Source: Zingiber officinale | Lineage: Eukaryota > Streptophyta > Magnoliopsida > Zingiberales > Zingiberaceae | Length of the DNA stretch: 64,000 nt | Direction of reading: 5' to 3' | NCBI RefSeq assembly: GCF_018446385.1 | Contig: NC_056002.1 | Location: 11,790,894-11,854,893, forward strand | In this document: in pieces, positions 49,411 to 61,302 of the stretch | How positions within the stretch are numbered: position 1 is the stretch's first letter | How the letters are laid out: the number at the start of each line of letters is the position of its first letter | The notes under the pieces: model-generated | What the model was told of the DNA's origin: nothing | Databases searched by the model: none | The model's input: the letters and a program-made list of their open reading frames with translations, nothing else | Program-made: the position numbers and the translations under genes

Positions 49411-51768
49411 CCAGTTAGGACTTCCCAGTCAAGTATCCGGTCATCCTTGACCTACTTGACTCTTCTTCAATCAACCTTGTATTGTCAAACATCGAAACCC
49501 AAACCAAGACTCAAACTTGGTCAACCAGGTCAACCTTGACCTGAGGGATGTTGCACCAACATTAAATAACAAGAAATAGTTACATATATATGTAGTTATA
49601 TATAGTTCTGTATCTTATGGAAATGAATCTACAAATGTTTAAATGCCATCTTGTAGCTTCATTCTCAGATTGAGATGCGGACATACTTCAAAATAGGTTG
49701 TGATTAACTTAAAGGAATTTCAAGTTCATGTTTACCTTCGACTTGGGTTTTGTAAGCCTATAGCATTCAAATTGTCAATTAAGGTATAAGCTATGAACAA
49801 ATGGAACAAGTTTTACATAAGTTTGAAGATCCCAGTAGGTTTTAGCTTGAGTTGGAGCTTGCTGTGAGGTTTCGGTTTGCGCTGTGAAAGGGGCACGAAC
49901 AGTCTTATTTTCTGTGGTATTTGCAGTAGATATGAACAACTCCAATTGGAGTATAGAATAACCTACCTTGGTGTATTTCTGCAGATACGGACAGCTTCAT
50001 TTGGAGCATAGAACATCCCTCCTCCTTGTGTACTTTTCCATGTTTCATTTAGTTCCTTAACAAGAGCCTATGTTTGTTATCATGTGTACGTGTACAGAAG
50101 TTTTCATTGCTATCAGTTGAGAATGTGCAGCGTCTTAGTTTTGATTCCTCCTTGCTAATTACCATACATGAACAACCCCTTATTTTGAGTAGATAGTTTA
50201 AGAAGTTTGTTAGTATTAACAAGCATGAATAGATTCTTATTATGTTAGTATGAATAACATTTTAGTTAGATGTTCCTTTGCAATTAACTAGCACGAACAG
50301 CAATATTGTACATTACAAGTTTGGTTTTCTTGTTGGTTTACTAAGCATGAACTAGACAATTTGTATGAAAGTAAGCAGTTTAGGCTTCTTTAAGTTCCAG
50401 CAAGTTAAATCTTTTGTTACCATGCTAGTATTCAGTTTTAAGATCTTATTTTTAGCCATTTAATTTTAAGCAGGCAGAATTAGATTTTTCTTGCTACTAC
50501 ACAAGCATGTTAAACTCTTCTAGAAGATTATGAGAAGTAATAAGTAAGAAAAGACCAAGGTCTTAAACCTGATCCTAAAATCCAGCATTTGAGGATTAGC
50601 AGCACGCAAGGTGCTTGAAGAAATGCCAAGGCATTTTATATTAGAAGAGCTAAAAGAATAACAAGTATAAGGAAGTTATAGTTAAAAAGAAAATAAGTAT
50701 TTTACTTTTAAATGACATGTACCGGACACAAGGTCCATTGGGTGGGCTCCTAGATCACCCCTAGGCACAAGATCGCCTAGAAGTACCTTAGTAGTTTCGG
50801 TATTAGCTACCTCGACTCTTATTAAGGATGCGCGCAAATTGGTACAATGCCGGGCCCAAGAGAAGTTTATTATTATTTTGAAGTATAAAAGTATTAAAGT
50901 ATAAGTATTAAGCAAGTGAAATAAGATACAGAAGGTGTTTAAAATTCAGTAAGTTAAGTTCTTTACGTTAGCATGATAGTATAGACTTGCCTTACATGTT
51001 TAGTCTTTCAGTATGTTTCTTTACTATTAGAAGAGCATGAGTTAGCTTACTGTTATTCACTATTTATGAGCATGAGTAGCTATACATGTTTAGTATTTCA
51101 GTTAGTATGATTCCTTTATTGGTTTATGAGCATGATTAGCTATACATGTTTAGTATTTCAGTTAGTATGATTCTTTTGCTATGTATAAGCATGAGTAGCT
51201 TTACATGTTAGCATTCAGTTTTAGCATGTTTTTAATTATATACATGTATATCGAGTTTTTGTGAATTAGATAGCGCTCACTAAGCTTTATGCTTATAGTT
51301 TGCATTTCCTCCTACTGTAGATAAAGGAAAAGCCAAAATGATATGAAGGAGGCGACAAGGGGAGGCTTGATGGGTGTGTGATGTTTGGACTATGAAGTGA
51401 TCTAAGAAGTTGTCAAGAATTTATTAAGAGTGTTTTGGTTTAATTGTTTAAAGTATTTAGAACTTGTACATATTACTTTTTGGATTGTTTTGTCGTGTTT
51501 TGTTAGAGTTGGTTTCCTTTGGTATTTTGCTTCTTTTTGTTATATATAAATTGCGTGGTTGTTTGAAATAAGTTCCAGCCGCCTGTGGCTGCGTATATAG
51601 TGTTTGTATATCAGTTTAAGGTCACCGATACAGGGGAGACTCTGTCGAAATTTTTCGGTAGGGTTTTCATGTGGTTTTTAATTATACCGGTTAAGTAGAG
51701 TTAGTAGTTAAGTAGCATCCACCTTTAGAGTAGTAGTAGTAGTGTAGAAGGTGGGTTGTTACATAGAG

Positions 51769-53340
51769 CTTCTTCTATAGTCTTGGGTTCAATTTTAGAA
51801 ATAAGAGCTATCTGACTTAGGTTTCTATAAAATGATCTAGTTCGTACACCTAGGGTTGGGTAACCCAAAATTTGGTCAGATGGGTGATTGGAACTTATTC
51901 TTGATGGTCTTATATTAGTGTCAATAATTGGTTCTTGTGATTCACTAGATTTAATTTGAAAATTTTCATCATCGTCTATGTTTCTTGTATTAGTATTTTT
52001 TGTATTTTGATTGATATTTTCATTTGTTAAATTAGTTAAGTTATTTTCTTCATCAATAATCACATTAGTTGTTTCTTCAATTTTTAGGGTATTTTTGTTA
52101 TAAACTCTATAAACCCTACTGGTTATGGAGTACCCTAAAATGATTCCTGGGGTTTATTTTGACGTAAATTTTCCTAAGTAGTCCTTAGTATTTAGAATGT
52201 GGACTTTACATCCAAATACCTTTAAATAATTTAGGTTGGAGATTTTATTATAATATATTTCATATAAGTTTTATTCTGAAATTTATTGATTAAAAATTCT
52301 ATTTTGAATGTAACAAGTCGTATTTATTGCCTCAACCCATAATTGATTATTAGGTTATATTCATTTGACATGATGCTAGCGACTTCTTGTAGGGTTCTAT
52401 TTTTCCATTCTACTAGACCCTTGGGGGGGGGGGGGGGTTTCTAGGGCATGAGTACTCATGTTTGCATCCATTAATTCCATAAAATTCAGTAAATTTACGA
52501 TTTTCAAATTCCCCTCCATGATCACTAATTCTTTTAACTTTAGTATATTTTTCATTTTCTATCAACTTGCAAAAGGTTTTAAAGATTTTGTAAGTTTTAT
52601 CTTTAGTTTTTAGAAATTTACCCAAATAAATCTTAAGTAATCATCAATTATAACTAAGCAATATTGATTTTTGCTTAGTGACTTGGCTCTATGTGAATCA
52701 AATAGGTCTAAGTGTAGGAGCTCAAGTATTGAGTTAGTTTTATTTAAGTTAGTTAACTTGTGGGTTGACTTGGTTTGTTTACCCTATTGGCAAGCATTAC
52801 AGATTGTATTTTCTATAATTTTTAATTTGGGTAAACCTCTAACTAAGTCATTTTGACTCCTTTTTGAAATTAGCCTGGTATGAGTGTGACCCAGTCTTCT
52901 GTGCCACAACTTAGTTTCCTCTTATTGTATCAGGAGACACCTTAGTGAGGAAGTTGATAGGTCAATTGTGTAGATATTTTGTTTTCTAATTTCTTTAAGT
53001 GTAATTTTAGGTTTTTTGACATTTTTAATTAGACACTCAAAGTTTGAATATGTGACTAAGTACCCTGAGTCACATAACTGACTAATGTTAAGTAAGTTAA
53101 AATTCATTTGATCAACCAATAAAACTTTTCAAATATAAAAATCGGAACTCAATTTGACATTATCTGTTCTGATTACCTTAAGTGTTCTGTCGTTGCCGAA
53201 TGTAACTAACCCTAGATTTTTGAATTTTATCTTGGTGAACTTCAATCGGTCTCCAGTCATGTGTCTGGAGTATCCACTATCCAACATCCATTGGTCCAAA
53301 TCGTTATATTCCTACACATAAAGTATTGATTTGGAACCAA
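51769..53340 (-). pseudogene. Copia protease and integrase of the SIRE-type element
   Basis: On the minus strand the protease region shows LDSGYSRHMTG (53285-53250; the usual Cys after DSG is Tyr) and continues to the pre-integrase part (MNFNLLNISQLCDSGY) and integrase (RISDHGGEFEN near 52520). It ends in a 112-codon linker to the reverse transcriptase (52063-51769). A C run of about 15 bases (plus-strand G, 52426-52440) replaces the usual QQNG codons after SCPR and breaks the frame. Confidence 0.8.
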
Positions 53341-53439
53341 TTTTAAAGGATTGTAAGATAGATTGGATTAGGTTCAACCTCTTATTTTCCATCTCACTCA
53401 ATCTAGATTTTCAATCATGTTATTTTTATGGGTAGCTGT

Positions 53440-53687
53440 GAGATAATTTTGTGTTTAATTGAATTTATTAAGTTAATTAGATTTATTAAGTTAAGTTAAG
53501 TTATAAATTGGCTAGATTGATTAATTATTTATTAATTAATTAATTTATTAAGATTTATTAATTGATTATTTATTTATTAATTGATTAATTTATTTGATTA
53601 AGATTTTTAATTAATTTATTTATTTGATTAAGATTATTTAATTGATTAATTTATTTGATTAAGTTTATTTAATTGATTAATTTATTT
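53440..53687. repeat. TTAATTGATTAATTTATT tandem repeats beside the CACTA element
   Basis: Repeats of about 26 bp with the form AATTGATTAATTTATTTGATTAAG run up to the CACTA insertion and resume on its other side (57326-57375). The transposon therefore landed inside this array within the Copia element. Confidence 0.75.
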
Positions 53688-53999
53688 CACTACAAGAATT
53701 TCTGGATTTAACTACACCTAATAGACAATAGTTTTTCAAGAAATTGTTGTCTTTCTTCCATTTAACAACAATTTTATTGAAAACTGTTGTTGTTCACCAT
53801 AATGTTTTTTAAATAACAACAGTTTTTCAAAACACTGTTGTCTAATGTGTGTCAAAGACAACGGTTTTAAAAAATTATTATCTTTTAGTGTTGCTTATGT
53901 GATAATATACAACAGTTTTATTAAACTGTTGTCTATTGAATGTTGTTGAATCCTAAAAACACAATAGTTTTTTTAACTTCATGAAAAAAACCTAAAACC

Positions 54000-54900
54000 C
54001 ACTTCTCTGTGACTCTTCAAACGAATAAAAACCTATCTCCGACTCCTCCTTCGCGACTCCTCCGCGAAAGACGCTCCTCCTCCAAATTTGACTTTATTTG
54101 GAGGTCAAATGATGGAGATCAAGCAGAATTAATATGAGCCGTTGATCCAGATCAAGAGAAATCTTCCTCCTTCATTCAGATCTAAGCCATCCAACCCTCC
54201 ATCCAGATTTGAAGCTACATGGACCATTGGATCGAAGCAAGAAGGCAACTAGATCCGCACCACTCATCTCTTCATCAGCTAGATCAAATGGATCCATCTT
54301 CATCAAATCGGACGGCCCAGATTAAAGGAGGAGAAAACCATTCCCTTTCCTTTATTTCTTCGCACGACACAGTACCAGAACCCTCGATTCTGATCTCGCG
54401 CGGCTTCTCCTCGAGCTAGGGCTCGCGACGCCACCGCCCTTCCACTTCTTCTCCTTCACCAACGGTCGGCGGCAACCTCTGCCCACACACCGCCGCCGGC
54501 CGGCCATCCACTGCCCAATCTTCCTCTTCTGGATTCCAATCGGTGGCGGCAGCAGCAAACATCTCTTGGCGGCAATAGCGAGCGACGGCAGCAGCAACGA
54601 GCATCCACCTTGTCGGAGGGGTTCTCCGATAAGATCCTTCACCTTACGGCGGTCTTCTTCACTTCTTCCTACTGGGGTTCAGGCGGTAGAGGCAGAGGTT
54701 GGCGGTGGTTCATTCCAACACCTCCATTACTTCCGTTCATCTTCCATCCCAGGGGGTTCCTTGGTGGAAGATTCGTTCATCATCACCGTTGTTGCAGCAA
54801 GCATAGCCGGTATTTGGTTGTTGTTCATCGGTTCTGGGAGTTCAGGAGCTGGGCGTTTTGTGTGAAGCTCCTTCATCAGATTCCGAACAAAGCATCGATT
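54000..54900 (+). other. GC-rich gene-like segment captured in the CACTA element
   Basis: Its composition resembles a plant 5' UTR or first exon (for example CCGCCGCCGGCCGG, GGCGGCAGCAGC) and differs sharply from the AT-rich transposon ends. Short open frames exist on both strands (up to 99 codons) but I recognise none of them. It could be the promoter and leader of the cytochrome b561 donor gene or a fragment of another gene. Confidence 0.4.
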
Positions 54901-55056
54901 TGATTGTCAGTTGTTTATAAACCCCAGTAGGAAGAAAACAGGTCATCACAATCAAATCGATGATCAATGATAGAAAACAGGTCTTTCACAATCTTAATTT
55001 TTAGTTGTTTATAAACCTTTGATCATCGATTTGATTGTGATTTCCATACTTTGCAG

Positions 55057-55311
55057 ACCCATGGAATTCTTTGTGTTGTTAGTTGGGGTGTTTTGTTTCC
55101 ACTGGGTCAAATATTTGCCAGATATTTGAAGACATTCAAGTCCGCAGACCCTGCATGGTTTTACCTCCATATTTCCTGCCAGATGCTTGGTTATGTCATT
55201 GGTGTTGCTGGCTAGGCTACTGGTCTAGTCCTTGGGAACAAATCCTAGGGCATTGTGCACACCAATCACAGGAACATTGTCATCACCCTCTTCACTTTTT
55301 GCACTTTACAA
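55057..55311 (+). pseudogene. Captured exon of a cytochrome b561/DOMON protein
   Basis: Eighty-five codons in one frame begin [17 protein letters not shown] and continue with [28 protein letters not shown] and HTNHRNIVITLF. This is the b561 membrane core of plant CYB561-DOMON proteins, ascorbate-linked transmembrane electron carriers. The His of HGIL, of FYLH and of HTNH are the expected heme-ligand region. A splice acceptor (TTTGCAG) lies directly before it and a donor (GTAAGT) directly after, so a whole exon was copied as genomic DNA. Two in-frame TAG stops interrupt it (codons 54 and 64), the first at an expected Trp. It cannot make a working protein. Confidence 0.85.
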
Positions 55312-57328
55312 GTAAGTCACAACTCCCATTCCTTTTCCTTCTCAAATCAATTGAGTTTTGGCACATATTTTTAACTTTGGTGAATGAAATATCTATAAGT
55401 TATCTTTTAGTTGTTTTTTTAATTTTTTTTTAAAAAGATTTGTTATCTTTTAGTTGTTTAGTTTGAAGAAATAGGAAAAGGATTGATCACATTTCTCCGT
55501 AGTCTTTTTTCTATGTAGCCTCTACTTTGTTTGGAGTTTATCCCCTGAACGAAGAAATAAATATATTCTTGTTTTCATTTGTGTAAAGTAAATATTTAGA
55601 GAACTTTGACTTGTTATTTGAAGGAATAGTAAAAGCACTTCATTAAAAATGAGTGCATAAACCAACCATCTATTTTCGTTCAAGCTTAAACAACCTTTGG
55701 TTACAAAACTAACTTTGCAACAAAAGTGAATGCATCAAGAGATTCCATGCTCACAAAGTTTCAAGATACACATTTGTTAACTGATTTTTAGTTCCTTAAT
55801 TTATTTCAATGCTTTGTTTGGTTAAATGTTAGTGATAGTTGTCCTTTTATTGTATGCAATTAGGATTAGATTTCTTTAATGCTCTAGATTACGTTCTATG
55901 CTTAATTTCTTTAGTTGCTTATTTTATGTTGTCTTTAATTTCCTTACAATCATAGTTTAAGTTAGACTAGGTTTTCTTATTTGCATCGTCTTTCATTTCT
56001 TAGGTTAGGTTCATTTAATGCTTTGCTCTTTCATTCCTTAGTTTGGTTCCGTTAATGGTGAAATCGTAGTGTAGAGTGACAATGCGCTATGAGATCACTA
56101 CTAATGGATAGATAGGATGTCTTTCATTAATTAGGATTAGATTCCATACTTGCTTTACTCTTTTGTTCCTCAGGTTTAATTTCATATTTGTTTTGTTATT
56201 TCATATCGTAGTTCAAAATTCAATGATATTTGTTTTGCGCTATGAGATGCCTTAATTTGGGATTGTAGCATATTTTTTGATCAAAGAAGTCTAGATCAAT
56301 GATAGATTGTTCTTCAATCTACAGCTCTTTTTAGCATCTTTATCCTGCTATAATGTTATTCTTTAAGATTATGTTGCATTGATTTCTAAAAGTTGTGTAC
56401 AGCGTCTTTGTCATCATCATCTTTATGCCATTTACTCCTGGGAAATGAATTAACTTGCAATCATATGCTATTTACCTCAGGGAAAAGATAATGACCATAC
56501 CTAGAAAGGAGAAAAAAAGAAAAGAAAAGCTAGGAGGGAGGAGAAAGCAGAAAAGGTTGCAGTTCTCGATATGGTGTTTAGAAGATGCATAGGGTGTTTA
56601 GAAGATGCACAGGTAGAGAAGATTTGATCCAACAAAACAAGATATTTTAGACTTTATATATATGTGTGATATATTGTTATGGGTACTATTTAGTTTTGTA
56701 AACTTTTGTGATGTTTGAATGTTGATGTTTGGTACTTTAATGATGTTTGGTACTTTAATGAAATTTGCACTGGATGATGATGTTTGGATTGTAGGTTTTT
56801 GATCAATGATATTTTGTAGATATATTATTTAAATAAAATAATGGTTATAAAATGATGGAAAAGATTCAGTTTTTTATTTATTGTCAAAATGTTGTATATT
56901 GTACCCAAAGACATCAGTTTAAATATGCGAAACTGTTGTCAATGGCATTAAAAGATAACGGTGAAAAATCATTGTCAAACTGATGTTAAATAACATTGAT
57001 GGCTAAAAAGACAACGGTTTTTAACCGTTGTCATTGGCTAAAAAGACAACGATTTTTAACCGTTGTCGTAGACAGTTCAAAACTGTTGTTGAAGAGCATA
57101 TTATTAAAGGAATACGCTCAAAGACAATGGTGAACAACTGTTGTCGTTGAATAAAAAGACAACAGTTTTTTACCGTTGTAAAACTGTTGTCTTTGTCTTC
57201 AAAGACAACGGTTAAAAATTGTTGTCTTTGGGCATCCTCTTTAACAACACGACATTTAACAACAGTCCGAAAGGGCCTATGACAACGGTGAAAAACTGTT
57301 GTTGTTAGGCTTTTTTCTTGTAGTGTTT

Positions 57329-57897
57329 GATTAAGTTTATTTAATTAATTAATTAATTTGATTAAGTTTTATTCTAAATTTTTACCTAAGTCTATCTCAC
57401 CCTTTTCTAAATTATCAATCAGGAAACCTTATAAGTTTTTGTGAGATGGTTAATTTTATCTTTAATTTAGATTACTATCTAAGGATTGATTTACAATTGA
57501 GTCAGACTAAAGTTTTACAGTTAGTCAATTAAATATTTATTTCAATGATTGGCTTCCAGGCTGTGGCGAGGCACTTGACCTTCTTGGGTATGAGATCATC
57601 CACCACTTTTAGACAAAGTTTTTCAAAGAAATTGGTTATTTAATTTTCTTTCTAAAACTCCTAGGTCTAACTAGTCAAGTGTGAATCACGCTTAGGTCGT
57701 TATCTAGCCTAGTCTAAGCATGTATAAGAAAAGCAGTAAAGCAAGTATCAAACAAATCTGTTTATCGATAAAAATGGTCTTTCTATTGGCTCCCTTAGAT
57801 TATAGTCTCGATAGGATCTATCAAGATAGTAGATTTGATCCTTGGGGATCCAATATTGATCAAGTCCAATTTGATTAACCAAGTTTGACTTCGAGAC
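57329..57897. other. Non-coding spacer between CACTA element and gag
   Basis: This is interior sequence of the SIRE-type element downstream of its gag stop. It holds the resumed ATTAATT repeats and otherwise no feature that I can name. Confidence 0.4.
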
Positions 57898-59450
57898 TCA
57901 TGCTTGGACTATTTTTCTATTAGTTCTATTTACAAGTGATAAGTAAGACTTGTATTTTAATTTAGCCTTAAATCCAAGTCCAGATATGTTGTATACGGCT
58001 CTTAGTTTTCCAAGAATCAGATAAAGATTCATGGAACCCAAAGTGAACCGTTTTAACATATTCTTTAGTTCTTTAACTTGAGTTTTCAAATTGAAATTTT
58101 TTTCCTCAAGTTGTTGGATTTGAGTTGAATTTTCATTTTGAACTGGCTCAGTCAAAAGACTTAGTTTAGTCTCCTCCTTAAGGATTATTACCTCCTTCTG
58201 GAGTGACTTGACTCGGAGGTTAGATTTGGCTAACTTATGCATAAGATAATTAACCAAATTATGCAATTTAGTTATCTGAGAAGTACTTACAGTGGGGTTA
58301 GGCCCTTCGAAAACAGATATGGATCTGTGGCTTCTCTCATATTCTATTTCTGACTCACTCTTGGTTTCTGATTTGTCGACTTGTTCTCGAGCCATAAGCA
58401 CGAGGAAGCTCGTCTGTTCGAGTTCTTCATCAAAATCTTCTGAGAAAGACTCATCCCATGTCGCCTGTAGTGTTTTCTTTTTCTTTTGCTTCTTCGCTTC
58501 TTTTTGGTTCGGACAGTTGACTTTGATGTGTTCCTTTTTGTTGCATCTGTAGCAAGTTACCTCCGATTTTACTTTTAGACTTGATTGTACCATCTTGGAC
58601 TGAATCACTTTCTTGATGCCCTTCTTGGTGAATCCTCTCTTCTTCTTGTAGAGTTTTTGTACCAGATTTACCAGCTCGGCTGTGATCTCGTCGTTGTCGT
58701 CTTTTGAGTCTGGTTCATCTTCAGACTTAAGTTCAGTTTTGTGCTTTGCTTTTACTTCCCGCGTTCTGCTTGTACCTGCAATCAAAGCAATACCTTTCTC
58801 GGCCAGAGTAGTATTAGTCTGCACATGTAACTCAAATTCAGAAAATAATTCGTCTAATTTGATTAACGACAAATCCTTAGACATTTTGTAGACATCTACC
58901 ATGGATGCTCACAAGGTGTTCCTTGAAAATGCATTTAATGCATACTTGATGGCATTGCAATTTTCCACCTTTTGTCCGATCGCGTGGAGTCCGTTCAGTA
59001 GATCTTGTATGGTAGCATGAATATGGCTCGCTGACTTACCTTCCTATAATTTTATATTATATAATTTATTTAAAATTAAATCATGTTTACTTACTTTTGT
59101 ATCGGAAGTGCCTTCGTGCAGCACGATCAGCTTCTCCCATAGTTCTTTCGCACTTGAGAATGGGATGACTCGGTTCAGCTCTTCTTTGGTTAAGTCGCAT
59201 TGAAGGGTGCAGGTTGCTTTGGCATTGACCTCGATTTTCTTCATCAAGTTGGTGTCCCAGTTCACGCATGATACTGGCTTTCCATCGTGTCGAGTGGAAG
59301 GTCGAGATCAGTTTGGATGATTATCCACATCTCGACTTGCATCTTGAGGTGATACTCCATTCGGCTCTTCCAGTAGCCAAAATCCTCGCCAGAGAAGAGG
59401 GGAGAGCGTGCAGTGCTATACCCTTCTTGGTGGGCAATTTAAAAATCTAG
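57898..59450 (-). pseudogene. SIRE-type Copia gag
   Basis: The longest part (58902-57898) is a clean 334-codon frame. It holds a gag core (IKLDELFSEFELHVQ), a basic linker, an intact CCHC zinc knuckle (CYRCNKKEHIKVNC), an acidic segment (EDFDEELEQ) and a C-terminal coiled-coil-like stretch (QIQQLEEKNFNLKTQVKEL). Upstream, a 73-codon frame (59265-59044) has the gag motif AKELWEKLIVLHEGT, and a further fragment reaches 59450. Frameshifts or stops separate the three parts. This is the best preserved gene of the element. Confidence 0.85.
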
Positions 59451-59689
59451 CACAACAGAAAAACATGAAAACTTATTCCAAGATTTAGTCTTGGATTAGT
59501 AGTGTGGGATAAAAAATTTAAATAGGCGAGCTCGAGTGGTGTTGCACCAACTTTGAGAGAGACAAATTCTAAATCACGATAAAACAATCGGAATAAGGCA
59601 ATTATACCAATTCCGATTAAATATAACAAAAGAATTAATACCACAAAAAAATTGCTTGAATGGTGGTTTCAACGATTCGAAGCGACCCT

Positions 59690-59701
59690 GCTCTGATACC
59701 A
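59690..59701 (-). other. tRNA-iMet primer binding site of the SIRE-type element
   Basis: The minus strand reads TGGTATCAGAGC, followed by AGGGTCGCTTCG, three bases inside the LTR end (CCTACA at 59704). Confidence 0.9.
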
Positions 59702-59703
59702 AT

Positions 59704-60899
59704 TGTAGGATTAAAAAGCACTAGGGGGTGAATAACGCTCATGACTATTTCGTTCGTTTTAAGTAAATACGCAGTGGAATAATGAAAGAAAAGAAAACAC
59801 AACAATACTAACAAGTCCAAGATTTTACTTGGTTCAGGGCCTGTGGCGACTCCTACTCCAAGCCCCGTATGTAAGAGTGCTTTCGATGGACAATCACTAA
59901 TCAATCCAAAATAATATAAAATGATTACAGTTGTAGTACAAGTAACTTTTAAGTAAAATAATACCGACAACTTTGTATGAGGAAGTCTCTAGAAGAATCG
60001 TCGTCGGAGCTTTTCGAGCGTCATAGAAGCATTTTCTGAGCAGTTCGAAGAAGCGAAAGTCATTCATTGTCTTGTCCTGAAGCTCCTAGTCGAAGCTACT
60101 TTTATAGGCTGTTCTGGGAGCTCGGAACCCCTCCGGGCGCCTGGACCATGTGGCTCGGCCACTCCGCACGCGCCACATCAGCTTGGCGATAATTTTTGAG
60201 TTCCGGATGCTTGGACCGACTCCGGGTGCCCGGATAAGCTCAGGGTGCCCGGATAAGCTCGGGGCGCCCGGAGTCCGGGTGCTCAGACTAGTTTTTTCCA
60301 GCCCCTTATTTTCTGCAAAATATAATTTGTCTAGGTATAAAATAATATATATAAATTGAAGTTTGACAGCCTCTGACTGCCCAGTTCTGACTTTGAGTTT
60401 TGTCAAAATTCTAAGTTAAATCGACGCCTACTGCTCCCTCTTCGGGGAGCGCGTGCTTATCTACTCCTCTCAGTAGAAGTTACCTGTTGCCAGATTAATC
60501 CTCCAGACCAATTGGACTTTTGCTCAGCATCTAAAGCTTCCAGTCTTCATGCTGGATGTTCGCTCCACGACCCGCTCAGACTTCCAGCCGGTTCGCGACA
60601 CCAGGGTTTCAACCTAGAATCCCTGACTTTAGGATTTTTTCCCGAAGCCTTCGACACGCCAAGACTTTCCGCCTAGGGTTACCACCCCCTAGAACCTAGG
60701 GTCACCACCCCCTAGGACCTAGGGTTACCATCCCTTAGGTTTTCCACCCGTCTAACCGCAGCTAGGTCTTTAGCCTAAGAACCCTTAGGACTTTTTTGCA
60801 ATCTCATTCAAACTTGTTAGACCACAAATAACCTTAACTTTGAACCCTTTTCCATTATCAAAACTCAAGTTCGATCGTCGGATACTTCCCGTACCAACA
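59704..60899 (-). repeat. 5' LTR of the SIRE-type element
   Basis: A 1196 bp LTR starts TGTTGGTACGGGAAG and ends AATCCTACA on the minus strand. It contains repeated GC-rich units (CTCGGGGCGCCCGG, CCGGATAAGCTC) near 60215-60280 and CCTAGGGTTACC/CCCCCTAG repeats near 60670-60745. Open frames on both strands at 60086-60406 are part of the LTR. Confidence 0.8.
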
Positions 60900-61302
60900 A
60901 CAAGTGGATCTTCAAGAAGAAAATGAAATTAAATGGCATAGTTGATAAGCATAAGGCCAGATTGATAATCAAAGGATACTGACAATAAGAAGGTCTCGAT
61001 TACTTTGATGCATATTATCAGGTGTCGAAAATAATTTTTATTAGAGTATTGTTGGCTATTACCGCTTTATGGAATCTCGAAATACATCAGATGGATAGAC
61101 AACCTTTTTAAACGAGAATTTATAAGAAGAAATCTACATGGAACAATCAGATGGGTTTTCTGTGTTAGGACGGAAAAATAAGGTTTGTAGATTGGTAAAT
61201 TCATTATATAGCTTGAAACAGGTACCAAAGCAGTGGCATGAAAAACTTAATAATACAATGAAGGAATGTGAATTCAAGATTAATGAATGTGATAAATGTG
61301 TC
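60900..61302 (+). pseudogene. Plus-strand Copia reverse transcriptase, first part
   Basis: This continues the element whose gag and integrase lie at 38869-41122. The frame reads KWIFKKKMKLNG, then LDYFDAYYQVSK, LEIHQMD and the conserved LYSLKQVPKQWHEKL (61210-61255), with several stops. It breaks off after INECDKCV at the LTR that starts at 61303. The linker between integrase and reverse transcriptase (perhaps 150-200 codons) is missing. Confidence 0.8.

Larger units (their letters stand above)
48037..49561 (-). mobile_element. Solo LTR with hairpin arrays, copy 1
   Basis: This 1525 bp LTR reads TGTTGGGACC to GCACCAACA on the plus strand and is flanked by the perfect 5-bp duplication TTAAA (48032-48036 and 49562-49566). 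It has no internal coding region. It is the same family as 62019-63649 in opposite orientation. It contains two repeat blocks (48540-48870 and 49120-49410). Confidence 0.85.
47260..51763. mobile_element. Gypsy-like solo LTR (with a second LTR inside)
   Basis: The 4.5 kb insert begins TGTAACGACCCA and ends TGGGTTGTTACA, a 12-bp terminal inverted repeat with one mismatch. It interrupts the Copia pol frame within an EEAL-PDPNW segment. The 5-bp flanks TAGGG (47255-47259) and TAGAG (51764-51768) are a target duplication with one G to A change. No internal gag or pol is found. Without the inner LTR it is about 3.0 kb. Long LTRs starting TGTAACGACCC are typical of Tekay/Del-type Gypsy elements, but that name is inferred. 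Confidence 0.75.
53688..57325. mobile_element. Non-autonomous CACTA (En/Spm-type) transposon with captured gene sequence
   Basis: The 3638 bp element begins CACTACAAGAA and ends TTCTTGTAGTG, the diagnostic CACTA termini, and has a 3-bp target duplication TTT (53685-53687 and 57326-57328). Both ends carry many subterminal repeats in both orientations (GACAACGGTTTTTAACCG, AAAACTGTTGTC), the presumed transposase binding sites (53700-53945 and 56895-57310). No transposase is encoded. The middle holds a cytochrome b561 exon (55057-55311) and a GC-rich gene-like segment (54000-54900), which makes it a Pack-CACTA element. Confidence 0.9.
41123..60899 (-). mobile_element. SIRE-type Copia retrotransposon with nested insertions
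   Basis: Read on the minus strand: 5' LTR (60899-59704), primer site (59701-59690), gag (about 59450-57898), protease and integrase (53340-51769), reverse transcriptase and RNase H (47255-45790), polypurine tract (44460-44445) and 3' LTR (44444-41123). A CACTA element (57325-53688) lies between gag and protease, and a solo LTR (51763-47260) between integrase and reverse transcriptase. The two LTRs differ greatly in length (1.2 and 3.3 kb). No matching target duplication is seen at the outer ends (TATAA and ACAAG). Confidence 0.85.

Noticed and set aside
49094..49450. 118-codon frame with repeated FTHQ units
   Set aside because: It is a translation of the CCTGGCTTCACTCACCAGG tandem repeat in a solo LTR.
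54352..54903. Frames of 62-99 codons on both strands in the CACTA interior
   Set aside because: None matches a known family and both strands are open, so no coding claim is made; the segment is reported only as GC-rich captured sequence.
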